Shown here one piece after another: positions 17,083 to 25,739 of a stretch of DNA of 64,000 nt; position 1 is the first letter of the stretch, and the number at the start of each line of letters is the position of its first letter. The notes under the pieces were generated by a model. The model worked only from the letters and a program-made list of their open reading frames with translations. It searched no databases and was not told the DNA's origin. The stretch is from Natronobeatus ordinarius (lineage in GTDB: Archaea > Halobacteriota > Halobacteria > Halobacteriales > Natrialbaceae): the NCBI RefSeq assembly GCF_024362485.1, contig NZ_CP101456.1, forward strand, positions 2,108,001 to 2,172,000, in the 5' to 3' direction. A program made the translations under genes and the position numbers.

Positions 17083-18315
17083 TCACATCACCCGGTCTTC
17101 CAGTGACTCGAGTTCCTTGGCGTTGACCACGAGCCGAAGCGTGTCGCCCGTCGGGGTTCCGACGCAGGTCAGCCGAAGCCCCTCCTCGAGTTCCTCCTCG
17201 GAGAGACTCCGGTTGACGTCCATCTCGACCTCGCCCTCCAGGCAGACGGCTGCGCAGTTCACGCAGCCCCCGGATCGACAGTAGAAGGGCCAGTCGAGTC
17301 CCGCCGACTCGGCGGCGTCGAGCAGGTACTCCCCCTGCTCGACCTCGAGCGTCCCGTACGCTGCCTCGTCCAGTCCGGCCGTCTCCGCAGCCCGCTCGAA
17401 GAGGTCGCCGTCCTCGAGCGACCACTCGCGTTCCTCGATCACCGCGTAGTCCAGGTACTCGACGGTCGTCGTCGGCCCCGGTTCGGGCTTCACGGCGAAG
17501 ACGGGCACCCCGGCGAAGCGGACGACACGTTCGGTGACGCTCCCGAGCAGGTACCGCCGGACTCCCGTTCGACCGTGCGTGCCCAGTACGATGGCGTCGG
17601 CGTCGCGTTTGGCGGCGTGGGCGAGGATCGCCTGGTCGGCCCGCCCGGGGAGGACCGTGGCGTGAACCGGCTCGAGGCCGGCCTCGAGTGCCCGTTCGAC
17701 GGCCTCGTCCACGGCGTCGACGCCCGTTTTCTCGTCCGCGCCGGGGAACTCGTACCGGTCGGGGTCGCGCTGGAGCCGGCGCCCGTCGACGTGGACGACC
17801 TCGAGCGTCGCGTCGGTCGCCGTCGCGAGGTCGATCGCGTGGGAGACGGCGGCGGCCGCAGAGTCGCTGCCGTCGGTCGGGACCAGCAGTCGGTCGATCG
17901 TCGGCTCGACGTCGGTCCCCTCGTGGACCGTCACGACGGGAATCGGCGACTCCCGGAGCGTCTGCTCGGCGACGCTTCCGAGGACGAATCGGCTCAGGCC
18001 CGTCCGACCGTGGGTGCCCATCACGATACAGCTCACGTCGTGCTCCTCGGCGTAATCGATTATTTCCCGGTGAACGTCCCCGTCGGTCTCTCGCACGCTC
18101 GTCGTGGGTTCGAGGCCGGCGTCGTCGGCGAGGGCCGACGTGGCGCCCACCGCCTGTTCAGCCGGCAACTCCTCGTCTTCGGCGCGGTCTCGCGGCTCCT
18201 CCACGGAGAGCACGTGCAGGTCGGCGTCGAACGCGCCCGCCAGCGAGGCCGCGTACTCGCCTGCGGACGCCGCGACGTCGCTACCGTCGGTCGGAATCAG
18301 GATCGTGTCGTACAT
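17083..18315 (-). CDS. Fusion protein: two universal stress protein domains plus haloarchaeal-type [2Fe-2S] ferredoxin
   Basis: 410 aa from the ATG giving MYDTILIPTDGSD. Domain 1 (1-131) and domain 2 (139-276) are UspA folds, each with the ATP-binding signature (MGTHGRTGLSRFVLGS near 99 and LGTHGRTGVRRYLLGS near 244). Residues about 285-410 match a complete haloarchaeal plant-type ferredoxin, including the acidic lead-in DYAVIEEREWSLEDGDLFERA, the cluster motif with Cys346, Cys351, Cys354, then Cys384, and the family ending NAKELESLEDRVM. Free ferredoxins of this type carry electrons for 2-oxoacid oxidoreductases. Fusing one to an ATP-binding stress dimer suggests a redox- and energy-responsive regulator or electron donor; that role is inference. 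An upstream in-frame TTG is judged unlikely. Confidence 0.9.
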   Translation of the reverse strand: MYDTILIPTDGSDVAASAGEYAASLAGAFDADLHVLSVEEPRDRAEDEELPAEQAVGATSALADDAGLEPTTSVRETDGDVHREIIDYAEEHDVSCIVMGTHGRTGLSRFVLGSVAEQTLRESPIPVVTVHEGTDVEPTIDRLLVPTDGSDSAAAAVSHAIDLATATDATLEVVHVDGRRLQRDPDRYEFPGADEKTGVDAVDEAVERALEAGLEPVHATVLPGRADQAILAHAAKRDADAIVLGTHGRTGVRRYLLGSVTERVVRFAGVPVFAVKPEPGPTTTVEYLDYAVIEEREWSLEDGDLFERAAETAGLDEAAYGTLEVEQGEYLLDAAESAGLDWPFYCRSGGCVNCAAVCLEGEVEMDVNRSLSEEELEEGLRLTCVGTPTGDTLRLVVNAKELESLEDRVM

Positions 18316-18468
18316 GGGTGCCCGTTCACCGACCACGGTTGTCAAGATGGGTGGCCCCGGAACCGTCCTGCGAGGCCCTCACCGACGGCTCTCGCCTGCG
18401 ATGTTGATCCGCGGCGCTGGCGGCGGAAGATACGAGACGTTTTGACCCGTCACCACCGAATCGGGGCA

Positions 18469-19482
18469 ATGACCGACTCGGATGGCGAAGCCTCGCTTCG
18501 GAAGAGCGTCGAACAGTCGAAACACGGCGCACCCGCGGTTGGTGCCGTCGTCAGGGACCGCTTCGAGAGCGACGAGGTGTTCCAGCGGATCATCGCCGCC
18601 GCGGACGACGAGATCGACACCGGCCTCCGAGAGCTGTTTTTCAGCGGTCTCGCGGCCGGCTTCGCGATCACGCTCACGTTCCTCGTCTACGCCTCGATGA
18701 CCGCATCGACCGGCGGAGACCCGATCCTCAGTGGCCTTCTGTACCCCATCGGGTTCGTCTACATCATCCTCGGCGGCTACCAGCTGTACACCGAGAACAC
18801 GCTCCCGCCGGTCGCGCTGGTTCTCGAGCGCCTCGCGAGCTTCCCGGCCCTGCTTCGGGTCTGGATCGTCGTTCTGATCGGAAACTTCGTCGGCGGGACG
18901 TTCGGCGCGGTCGTGCTGGCGTACACCGGCGTTTTCTCGGACCCGGCCGCCATCGCTGCCACCGATATCGCGATGAAAGGCATGGAAACCCCCTTCTGGG
19001 ACCTCTTCTTCAAGGCCGCGTTCGCCGGGCTGATCGTCGCCGGCGTCGTCTGGCTCGACTTCGCCGCCCGCGACACGATCACCCGGTTTTTCCTCGTCTA
19101 CATGGCCTTTCTCGCGATTCCCTACGCCGACCTCTTCCACGTCGTCGTCTCCTTCACCGAGGTGATGTACCTCGTCCTCAACGGGCAGATCGCCATCCTG
19201 GCCGGCCTGACGGGATTCGTCCTGCCCGTCCTGCTCGGGAACACGGTAGGGGGCGTGTTGCTCGTGACCGTCGTCAACTACTTCCAGACGACCGAGCGCC
19301 GCCTCGAGGCCGCCCGCAAGGACGGGGTCGAGCGCCAGCTGTCGATTCGCGAGTGGGTCTTCGGCGGCTCCGCCGGTCGATCCTACGTCCCGGCCCGGGC
19401 TACCGGTGACGCGGGGCCAGCCACGCAGGGAGACTCCGATGACGAGCCCGAAGGAGTCAGCTATACAGAACGAGGGCGGTAG
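18469..19482 (+). CDS. Formate/nitrite transporter (FNT) family channel
   Basis: 337 aa. Six membrane spans with the FNT signatures FFSGLAAGFAITLTF in the first helix and NFVGGTFGAVVLAYTG in the third, and a closing GNTVGGVLLVTVVNY. FNT proteins form pentamers moving small anions (formate, nitrite, hydrosulfide, lactate, acetate). The 40-residue N-terminal and 60-residue acidic C-terminal extensions are longer than usual. It is divergent from the USP-ferredoxin gene with about 150 bases between, so it may share regulation with it. Confidence 0.88.
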   Translation: MTDSDGEASLRKSVEQSKHGAPAVGAVVRDRFESDEVFQRIIAAADDEIDTGLRELFFSGLAAGFAITLTFLVYASMTASTGGDPILSGLLYPIGFVYIILGGYQLYTENTLPPVALVLERLASFPALLRVWIVVLIGNFVGGTFGAVVLAYTGVFSDPAAIAATDIAMKGMETPFWDLFFKAAFAGLIVAGVVWLDFAARDTITRFFLVYMAFLAIPYADLFHVVVSFTEVMYLVLNGQIAILAGLTGFVLPVLLGNTVGGVLLVTVVNYFQTTERRLEAARKDGVERQLSIREWVFGGSAGRSYVPARATGDAGPATQGDSDDEPEGVSYTERGR

Positions 19483-19550
19483 TGCGTTGCCAAGCCCGAT
19501 CTGCAGGGTCGAATCCGTCGCCGAAGGCCGGTTCGACCCTTGGCGGAGTA

Positions 19551-19952
19551 CTAGCGGACGACGACGACCGGACAGTCCGCCCGGCGAACGATCGTCTCGG
19601 CGACGCTTCCGAGGAGGAGTCGTTTCGCGCCGCTTCGGCCACGGCTGCCGACGACGATGTGGTCGGCGTCGTGGTCGTTCGCGTAGGAGACGAGCGCCTT
19701 CGCCGCGTGGCCGTAGGTCGTCTCGGTCTCGATCTCCCGGCCGTGTTCTGCGGCGATCGCTTCCGCTTCCTCGAGGATTTCGGCGACCCGTTCGGTAACG
19801 ATCTCGTCCGTCGTCTCCGTACCGGTCGGAAACTCCGAAACTTCGGGGACGTGGACGGCACGAATCGTCCGGTCGGGGAACCGCTCGAGTGCGTACTCGA
19901 GTGCCTTGCGCGCGTGTGGGGAGTCGTCCATCGCGACGACGATGAGGTCCAT
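19551..19952 (-). CDS. Universal stress protein (UspA family)
   Basis: 133 aa single USP domain with MDLIVVAMDDSPHARKAL at the start and the complete ATP-binding loop VGSRGRSGAKRLLLGSVAE. Last gene of a minus-strand run of USP genes, 34 bases after the preceding one. USPs are cytosolic ATP- or AMP-binding dimers that modulate survival under stress; no specific target can be named. Confidence 0.88.
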   Translation of the reverse strand: MDLIVVAMDDSPHARKALEYALERFPDRTIRAVHVPEVSEFPTGTETTDEIVTERVAEILEEAEAIAAEHGREIETETTYGHAAKALVSYANDHDADHIVVGSRGRSGAKRLLLGSVAETIVRRADCPVVVVR

Positions 19953-19986
19953 ACCCGTCCGTTGTGCACACGGTGATAAAACCGTT

Positions 19987-20463
19987 TCAACTCTGTGAGT
20001 CGTCCCCCTCGTCGATCCCCTGGCGGACGAACACGACCGGGCAGGACTCGCTGAGCAGGATCTTCTGGGCCGTGCTCCCGACGATCACCTTTCCAACCGG
20101 CGAGCGTTTTCGGCCGCCGATGAACAACAGGTCGGCGTCGGCGTCGGCCGTCGCCCGGAGGATCGCGTCTTTCGGCGAGCCGATCGCGCTTCGGATCTCG
20201 TAGTCGATCCCTTCGTCCTCGAGCGCCCGGGAGATCGCGTCGATGCTCTCGAGCCGCGCGGCCACCGCCGCCGGCTCCGGCGGGTCCTCGAGGTCGAAGC
20301 CGGTCTCTTTGACGCCCTCCTCGAAGGCTGTCCGAGAGAACGCGTGGAACAACACGACCGTCGCCTCTGCCGGTGTGGCGACGTCGAGAACCGTGCTCGT
20401 CAGTTCGCTGACTCGTCGTTCTTCCGTCGGTCCGACGGCGACGACGAGCGTCTCCAGTGGCAT
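19987..20463 (-). CDS. Universal stress protein (UspA family)
   Basis: 158 aa single USP domain. The nucleotide loop is IGGRKRSPVGKVIVGSTAQ, with Arg-Lys inserted but the final glycines kept. Starts MPLETLVVAVGPTEE, a slightly degenerate first strand. Part of the same minus-strand series as the neighbouring USPs. Confidence 0.85.
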   Translation of the reverse strand: MPLETLVVAVGPTEERRVSELTSTVLDVATPAEATVVLFHAFSRTAFEEGVKETGFDLEDPPEPAAVAARLESIDAISRALEDEGIDYEIRSAIGSPKDAILRATADADADLLFIGGRKRSPVGKVIVGSTAQKILLSESCPVVFVRQGIDEGDDSQS

Positions 20464-20573
20464 ACCCGGTCATCGTCCCACCGGCCACATAAGCGTGCGT
20501 ATCCCGACGGGAAGGGCGGTGCCGGGCCCGAGTACCACGTCGGCGTGGACGTCGTCGGGCCCGGCGACTTCGA

Positions 20574-21296
20574 CTATCCTCGATCGCCGCCGACCACGAA
20601 CACCGGCCCCACCGAGCGATTCGCGATTCGCTCGGAGAGTGGTCCGAACGCGAACGACCGGAGCGATCGGCCGCTCTCGCCGACGATCAGCGCGTCGTGC
20701 GCCTCGGCTTCCGCCAGAATTTTCGCGAGCGGCGAGGGGTCGACGACGACCGACTCGTGGACGGCCGCCGGGTCGAGGCCCGACTCGACGAGCGCCGACG
20801 CGACCGCTCCGGTCAGCCGCGTCCCGTCGTCGCGTCCACCGTCGCTCCGGGCCACGTGGAGGATGGTGATCTCGAGGTCTCCGTTCGCGGCTACCGTCGC
20901 GACGAAGTCGGCCAGCCGGTCGGCGTTCACCTCGCCTCTGACCGCGACGAGGAGCCGTTCGACGTCGTCGACCGGCTTCGGAAGCAAGAGGACGTTGCAA
21001 TCGGCCTCGGTGGTCATGCGATCGATCGTTTTCCGCTCGCTCGGTGTGAACACGAGACGGGACTCGACGGTTCCGCCCGCTTCGATCGCCGCCGCCACCA
21101 TCTCGTCGACCGCTGGTCGTGCGCGGGCCTCGAACTGTGATCTGGCCTGTTCGGGCGACGTCTGCTCGGGCGAGACGTGGTAGCCGACCACGACGGCGGG
21201 AATCGGTGCGAGCAACTCGAGTAAGCCGGGCGTCAGTGGTTCGGACTCGAGGGCACGAACCGGGAGCAACACCTTCCACGGCGGTGGGTCGGACAT
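20574..21296 (-). CDS. Divergent UspA-like protein (240 aa)
   Basis: Opens PPPWKVLLPVRALESEPLT with an atypical N-terminal half, then a recognisable but degenerate USP C-terminal half: ALIVGESGRSLRSFAFGPLSER replaces the usual GxxG-9x-G(S/T) loop. Probably two USP repeats, the first strongly eroded, so ATP binding is doubtful. It lies between the APC permease-USP gene and two simple USP genes on the same strand and is likely part of that transcription unit. Confidence 0.75.
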   Translation of the reverse strand: MSDPPPWKVLLPVRALESEPLTPGLLELLAPIPAVVVGYHVSPEQTSPEQARSQFEARARPAVDEMVAAAIEAGGTVESRLVFTPSERKTIDRMTTEADCNVLLLPKPVDDVERLLVAVRGEVNADRLADFVATVAANGDLEITILHVARSDGGRDDGTRLTGAVASALVESGLDPAAVHESVVVDPSPLAKILAEAEAHDALIVGESGRSLRSFAFGPLSERIANRSVGPVFVVGGDRG

Positions 21297-21350
21297 TCGT
21301 GGCGAACGATGGGGTCAGAGCGTAAAAAGAATCGGTGACGGCGGGGTTCG

Positions 21351-23621
21351 CTATCCGCGTCCGAACAGGCGCTCGAGGAGCCCGCGCTCGCTCTCGCGTT
21401 CGGTGAGCAACACCGAGCACTCCACGTCGTCGAGCACGTCGAGTACGAGCGAGCCGCGAACGAGCCGCGAGAGGACACCCTCCTCGGTGGCGCCGATGAG
21501 GACCATCGTGTGGTCTCGTGCGGCCTCAGCAATTGCCGCCTGGACGTCGCCCGTCTCGACCCGGAGCTCCACCTCGACGAGTTCGTTGTCGGCGGCCCAC
21601 GACCGGAGGTACGCCCGCCCTTCTTCGAGGTCGTCGGCGACGTGCAGGAGGGTGACGTCCGAGTCGAACTCCTCCTGGAAGACCCGCGCGGCTGCGGCGG
21701 ACAGTTCGGAGTGAGGGCCACCGGCCGTCGGAAGCAAGATTCTGGAGGGATCGAAGCCGCGGTCGTTGAACACGAGGAAGTCACACGGTAGCGAGTGAGC
21801 CAGTTCGTCGATCGCGGACTCGGCGCGACCGCCCGGGCCCAGCGCGTCGGGGCCCCAACCCATCACGCAGACGTCCGCGCCGTACCGGCGGGCGCCGTCG
21901 AAGATCTGCTCGATGGGGCGGTGGGAGAGGACGGTGTGGGTTTCGACGGGAGCGCCGAACTTCTCTGCGTCCCGGCGAGCAGTCTCGAGGAGCCGTTCTG
22001 ACTCCTCGAAGTCCTGTTGTTCGCGGGCGGCCTCGAGGGAGGTCTGGTCGGGCACGTCGACGACGTTGACCGCGACGACGCGGCCGTCGCGCTGGTTTGC
22101 GACCGCGGAGCCAATCTCGAGCAGGTGCGACTGGGTTTCGGGGTTCGACAGTGGGACGAGGACGGTGAACTCGCCGCCGTCGGGCGAGACGGCGTCGGCG
22201 GCAGCCACCGCAGGCTCGGGCATCTCGTCGGCCCGATCGAGGACGTACTGGCCGAGGTGGCCCTGGACGTCGGTTCGCGAGCGGGCGTAGAGGAAGTACC
22301 AGAGTACGGCACCGACGACGAACAGCGCCGAGAGTGCGATCTCCCGCGGCGCAACGAACCTGATCAGTCCCAGCGAGAGCGTGATTCCGAGGATCGGAGT
22401 GATCGGGTACAGCGGCACCGTAAAGTCGGGGTCGTACTCGGCAACGTCGGTCTCGCGGAAGACGATCAGCGCCGCGTTCATCAGCGCGTAGACGATGAGG
22501 TGGAGCACCGACGCCGCCGACGCCAGCGCCGCGACGTCCCCACCGAGGACGAGGATGAACGCGACGATCAGCCCGCCGGTCAGCAGGATCGATCGGTACG
22601 GCGTCGCAAAGCGCGGGTGGATCTCGTTGAGCTTCGGCGTAACGATCTTGTCACGTCCCATCGCGAAGTTGATTCGCGCCGACGAGAGGATCGACGCGTT
22701 CGCCGACGACGCGGTGGCGAGCAGGGCGCCGACGACCATCAGGGTCGCGACGCCGCCAGCGACGAGCTCCGGGGCCCCGATCTCGAGGAAGGCGACGTTG
22801 GCCGCGTCCTCGACCGGCCGGTCGAGATCCAGCTCGGGCCACGGGACGATGCCGACCATGAACGTCACGAGGATGCCGTAGATCACCGTCACGATGGCGA
22901 CGCTGCCGACGATCGCGATCGGGAGGTTCCGGCCCGGATTCTTCATTTCCTCGGCGACGGTCGCGATCTTCGCGTAGCCGAGAAAGGAGACGAACACGAG
23001 CGCAGTGGCGGGCAGGACCGCTCCGGTGCCGAACGGCGCCCAGCCACCCTCGGAGACGAGCGTGCCGTAGTCGAAGGCGAGCCCGCCACCGGCGGCGAAC
23101 AGCCCGAGGATGCCGAGCAAGATCAGGACGATGACCGTCTGGATGCCGCCGGTCTCCTTCGCGCCGATGTAGTTGACGCCGACGAAGACGATCCCGGCCA
23201 GCAGCGCCCCGATCTGGACGCCCGTAAGCAAGACGAATCCCGTCCCGGGCAGGACCAGGTTGGGGATCTCGACGAAGAAGGCGAGGTAGCGACCGAAGCC
23301 GACCGCGTAGAAGGCCGAGGCGAACGCCAGCCCCATCCAGTCGCCCAGCCCGGCGATCGAGCCGAATACCGGTCCGAGCGCGCGATTGACGTAGTAGTAG
23401 CCCCCGCCGGCTTTCGGCATCGCCGTCCCGAGTTCGCTCACCGAGAGGGCGTTTATCATCGCAATTAGCCCGCCGATGAGAAAGGAGACGACGACGATCG
23501 GGCCGGCCTCCTGGGCGACCTCACCCGGGAGCACGAAGATGCCCGCGCCGATCATCGTCCCGATGCCGATCGTCATCGCCGACAGCAGGCCGAGGTCCTT
23601 CGCGAGCTCTTCCTCGGTCAT
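21351..23621 (-). CDS. APC-family amino acid permease fused to C-terminal USP domains
   Basis: 756 aa. Residues 1-430 form a 12-span APC transporter (MTIGIGTMIGAGIFVLPGEV, then GGGYYYVNRALGP). Residues about 475-756 carry two USP-like domains (FTVLVPLSNPETQSHLLEIG..., and SRILLPTAGGPHSELS... ending MVLIGATEEGVLSRLVRGSLV). This permease-USP plan is known in haloarchaea and links transport to nucleotide sensing. The start MTEEELAKDLGLLS is a typical cytosolic N-terminus. Flanked on both sides by free USP genes. Confidence 0.9.
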   Translation of the reverse strand: MTEEELAKDLGLLSAMTIGIGTMIGAGIFVLPGEVAQEAGPIVVVSFLIGGLIAMINALSVSELGTAMPKAGGGYYYVNRALGPVFGSIAGLGDWMGLAFASAFYAVGFGRYLAFFVEIPNLVLPGTGFVLLTGVQIGALLAGIVFVGVNYIGAKETGGIQTVIVLILLGILGLFAAGGGLAFDYGTLVSEGGWAPFGTGAVLPATALVFVSFLGYAKIATVAEEMKNPGRNLPIAIVGSVAIVTVIYGILVTFMVGIVPWPELDLDRPVEDAANVAFLEIGAPELVAGGVATLMVVGALLATASSANASILSSARINFAMGRDKIVTPKLNEIHPRFATPYRSILLTGGLIVAFILVLGGDVAALASAASVLHLIVYALMNAALIVFRETDVAEYDPDFTVPLYPITPILGITLSLGLIRFVAPREIALSALFVVGAVLWYFLYARSRTDVQGHLGQYVLDRADEMPEPAVAAADAVSPDGGEFTVLVPLSNPETQSHLLEIGSAVANQRDGRVVAVNVVDVPDQTSLEAAREQQDFEESERLLETARRDAEKFGAPVETHTVLSHRPIEQIFDGARRYGADVCVMGWGPDALGPGGRAESAIDELAHSLPCDFLVFNDRGFDPSRILLPTAGGPHSELSAAAARVFQEEFDSDVTLLHVADDLEEGRAYLRSWAADNELVEVELRVETGDVQAAIAEAARDHTMVLIGATEEGVLSRLVRGSLVLDVLDDVECSVLLTERESERGLLERLFGRG

Positions 23622-23665
23622 CGATTACCACCCCCACGCGTGGACTCGAGTGCGTTCATCGCGGA

Positions 23666-24091
23666 TCAGCCCCCCGGAAGGACGACGACCGGTCGGTCAC
23701 TCTCGGTCACGAGCGAGGAGCGGACGCCGCCCGAAAGCGCGTCCAGCCAGCGGCCACCGCCCCGGGAGGAGAAGACGATCGCCGTGGCGTCTTCCTCGTC
23801 GGCGACGTCGACGACCGTCTCGGCGACGTCCGTCCCGTAGCACAGCCGCGTCTCGACGTCGATGCCGTCCGTCGCGGCTCGGTTCCGGAACGCGGCGAAC
23901 GCGTCCTCGGCGTACTCCTCGCGCTGTGTGAGCCCCGCCTTGTCCGGCGCGCCGCCTGCCTTCTCGATCACGTGGACGACGAGCACGTCGGCTGGGCTCT
24001 CGAGCAGGTACGGCCGGACCCCCTCGTAGGTCTCGGCTGCGTCGTCGGGACCGGCGATTGGCACGAGCGGCCGGTCCAGCAGATCGGTCAC
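23666..24091 (-). CDS. UspA-like protein with degenerate nucleotide loop
   Basis: 141 aa. Overall USP fold (DLLDRPLVPIAGPDDAAETYEG..., VLVVHVIEKAG) but the loop reads FSSRGGGRWLDALSGGVRSS, keeping the small residues and not the exact motif. First gene of the minus-strand block, 44 bases before the APC-USP gene, so probably the promoter-proximal member. Confidence 0.78.
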   Translation of the reverse strand: MTDLLDRPLVPIAGPDDAAETYEGVRPYLLESPADVLVVHVIEKAGGAPDKAGLTQREEYAEDAFAAFRNRAATDGIDVETRLCYGTDVAETVVDVADEEDATAIVFSSRGGGRWLDALSGGVRSSLVTESDRPVVVLPGG

Positions 24092-24323
24092 TGGCGATCA
24101 CCGCCAGCGAAACGGAGTTTGGCTATCGTTTCCGACGAACCGTTCATGACTGGCCACTTTTGCCCCGACCATTTATATTCCACGTTTGTCCCCCGGGTGA
24201 GCCGCTACCCGGCCGTTCACGTCGGTGAGACGAGCGGGCGCGACGCCTCGAATCCGCCTGACGACCGCTGCCAGCTGAGAACGACGGATAGCTTCAAGCC
24301 CGTTCGGTCCCCAACCCACACCC

Positions 24324-24983
24324 ATGCCTCGGGCCGTGGTCTTCGACCTCGATTACACCCTGGCGGTCCCCGAACGCGACCGTGCGACGATCCTCTCAGA
24401 GGCCGCCCAGGCGGCCGGCGCCCCACCGCTCTCCCGCGAGGCCTACCTCGAGGCTCACCGGCGCAACCTCACCCGCGAGACGCGCGAACCAATCTTCGCG
24501 GACTTACTCGCCGAGTACGACACCGACGCCGAACCCGCCGCGGTCGCCGCGGCCTACCGGCAGACGATCGCCGAGGCGCTGACCCCGCTGCCGGGCGTCG
24601 AGTCGATGGTCGACGCGCTCCGCCAGGAGTACCGCGTCGGTCTCCTGACGAACGGCCCCGTGCTCGCCCAGCGGGACAAACTCGCCACCCTCGGCTGGGA
24701 GCGCGCCTTCGACGCCGCGCTCGTCACCGGCGAACTCGAGGCCGGCAAACCCGATCGCCGGGCGTTCGACGCGATCGTCGACGAACTCGATGTCGCCCCC
24801 GAGGAGGCGGTATACGTCGGCGACGAGGTCGACGCCGACGTCTTCGGCGCGACGAACGCCGGACTCGAGGCGATCCAGGTGCTGCTCGAAGACGGCCCCG
24901 ACCCCGATCCGCGGGCGGTCGCCCACGTCGAGCAGGACGCCGTCGCCGCGGCGGTTCCGCAGGTGGTGGCGGGCCTCGAGTGA
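24324..24983 (+). CDS. HAD-superfamily hydrolase
   Basis: 219 aa. The four HAD motifs are present: nucleophile DLDYTL (residues 8-13), LLTNGP (motif II), the Lys of GKPDRRAF (motif III) and VYVGDEVDADV (motif IV). With the helical cap between motifs I and II this is a subfamily I phosphatase, likely acting on a phosphorylated small metabolite (phosphoglycolate-like or nucleotide). Stands alone on the plus strand. Confidence 0.87.
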   Translation: MPRAVVFDLDYTLAVPERDRATILSEAAQAAGAPPLSREAYLEAHRRNLTRETREPIFADLLAEYDTDAEPAAVAAAYRQTIAEALTPLPGVESMVDALRQEYRVGLLTNGPVLAQRDKLATLGWERAFDAALVTGELEAGKPDRRAFDAIVDELDVAPEEAVYVGDEVDADVFGATNAGLEAIQVLLEDGPDPDPRAVAHVEQDAVAAAVPQVVAGLE

Positions 24984-25077
24984 CGGGGCACGGGTAGTCG
25001 CGTTCGCTCGCATCCCGATCGGATTCGATTCGCCTCTCCGCGTCTCACTTTCTCGCTACTGGTGGGTCTCGACGGGA

Positions 25078-25551
25078 TCAGTCGTCCCCGGCTCGAGTCC
25101 CCACCACCCGCGGCTCGTCGCTCGCAGAGCGGACGTAGCCCTGGGCGTACGCGCCGATGAACATCCCGGCGATGCCCCAGAGGATGGGGAGGTTGCCGAT
25201 GCCGAGGCTGGCGTAGGCCGCGCCGGGACAGATGCCCGACAGCCCCCAGCCGACGCCGAAGATGGCGCCGCCGAAGAGCACGTTTCGGTCGAGGGCCTTC
25301 AGCCGACGGCCGTAGCCGTCGCCGGTGAGCGGCGCGTCGCCGAGAAAGCGCGTGGCGAGGAAGAACGTGAGGCCGGTGACGATGGCTGCACCGAACATCA
25401 CGAACAGCAGGCCGAGGTCCCGAAGCTGGAGAAAGGAGAGGACGACCTCCGGCTGGGCCATGTGGCTGAACCCGAGCCCGAAGCCAAAGAGCAGGCCGCC
25501 GGCGAACACGAGCGGCAGGAACAGCGGGTGAGCCTCGTGTTCGGCGCTCAT
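25078..25551 (-). CDS. YeeE/YedE-family (DUF6691-type) membrane protein
   Basis: 157 aa with about four membrane spans. The signature GVGWGLSGICPGAAYASLG, with a conserved cysteine in the membrane, and FGFGLGFSHMAQPEVVLSF are typical of the second half of the YeeE/YedE sulfur-compound transporter when split into two genes. The ATG overlaps the stop of the repeat-built ORF upstream (ATGA), so translation is coupled. Probably imports thiosulfate or a related sulfane-sulfur compound, by family. Confidence 0.85.
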   Translation of the reverse strand: MSAEHEAHPLFLPLVFAGGLLFGFGLGFSHMAQPEVVLSFLQLRDLGLLFVMFGAAIVTGLTFFLATRFLGDAPLTGDGYGRRLKALDRNVLFGGAIFGVGWGLSGICPGAAYASLGIGNLPILWGIAGMFIGAYAQGYVRSASDEPRVVGTRAGDD

Positions 25552-25739
25552 CGGTAGTCACCTCTCCGTCCGCCGTTCCGAGATCCTCGCCTCGCTCGGA
25601 CCTCGCCGCTCGCGGGTCGCCCAACTCCCCGCTCGCCAGTCCGAGGTCCTCGCACCGCTCGGACCTCGCCGCTCGCGGGTCGCACAACTCCCCGCTCGCC
25701 AGTCCGAGGTCCTCGCCTCGCTCGGACCTCGCCGCTCAC
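25548..25739 (-). CDS. Repeat-built ORF coupled to both YeeE halves (63 aa, doubtful protein)
   Basis: A GTG-started ORF whose first codon overlaps the stop of the upstream YeeE gene (GTGA) and whose stop overlaps the start of the downstream one (ATGA). The product consists of three copies of a 21-residue unit of the type GEVRARRGPRTGERGVVRPAS, very rich in Arg and Gly, with no resemblance to a folded domain. It may simply be the translated spacer that keeps ribosomes moving between the two transporter genes. Confidence 0.35.
   Translation of the reverse strand: MSGEVRARRGPRTGERGVVRPASGEVRAVRGPRTGERGVGRPASGEVRARRGSRNGGRRGDYR
25571..25738. repeat. 63-bp direct tandem repeat, about 2.7 copies
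   Basis: The block beginning CGGACCTCGCCGCTCGCGGG recurs at 25597, 25660 and 25723, exactly 63 bases apart, with two or three mismatches between copies. The unit contains short inverted segments (TCCGAG...CTCGGA and CGAGGTC...GACCTCG), so it can also fold as RNA hairpins. The period is a multiple of three, which preserves the reading frame described in the coupled ORF. Confidence 0.9.

Noticed and set aside
22017-23468. 483-codon plus-strand frame antisense to the APC-USP gene
   Set aside because: Low complexity composition dominated by Asp, Arg and Glu; it is the antisense shadow of a membrane protein gene with clear family motifs.
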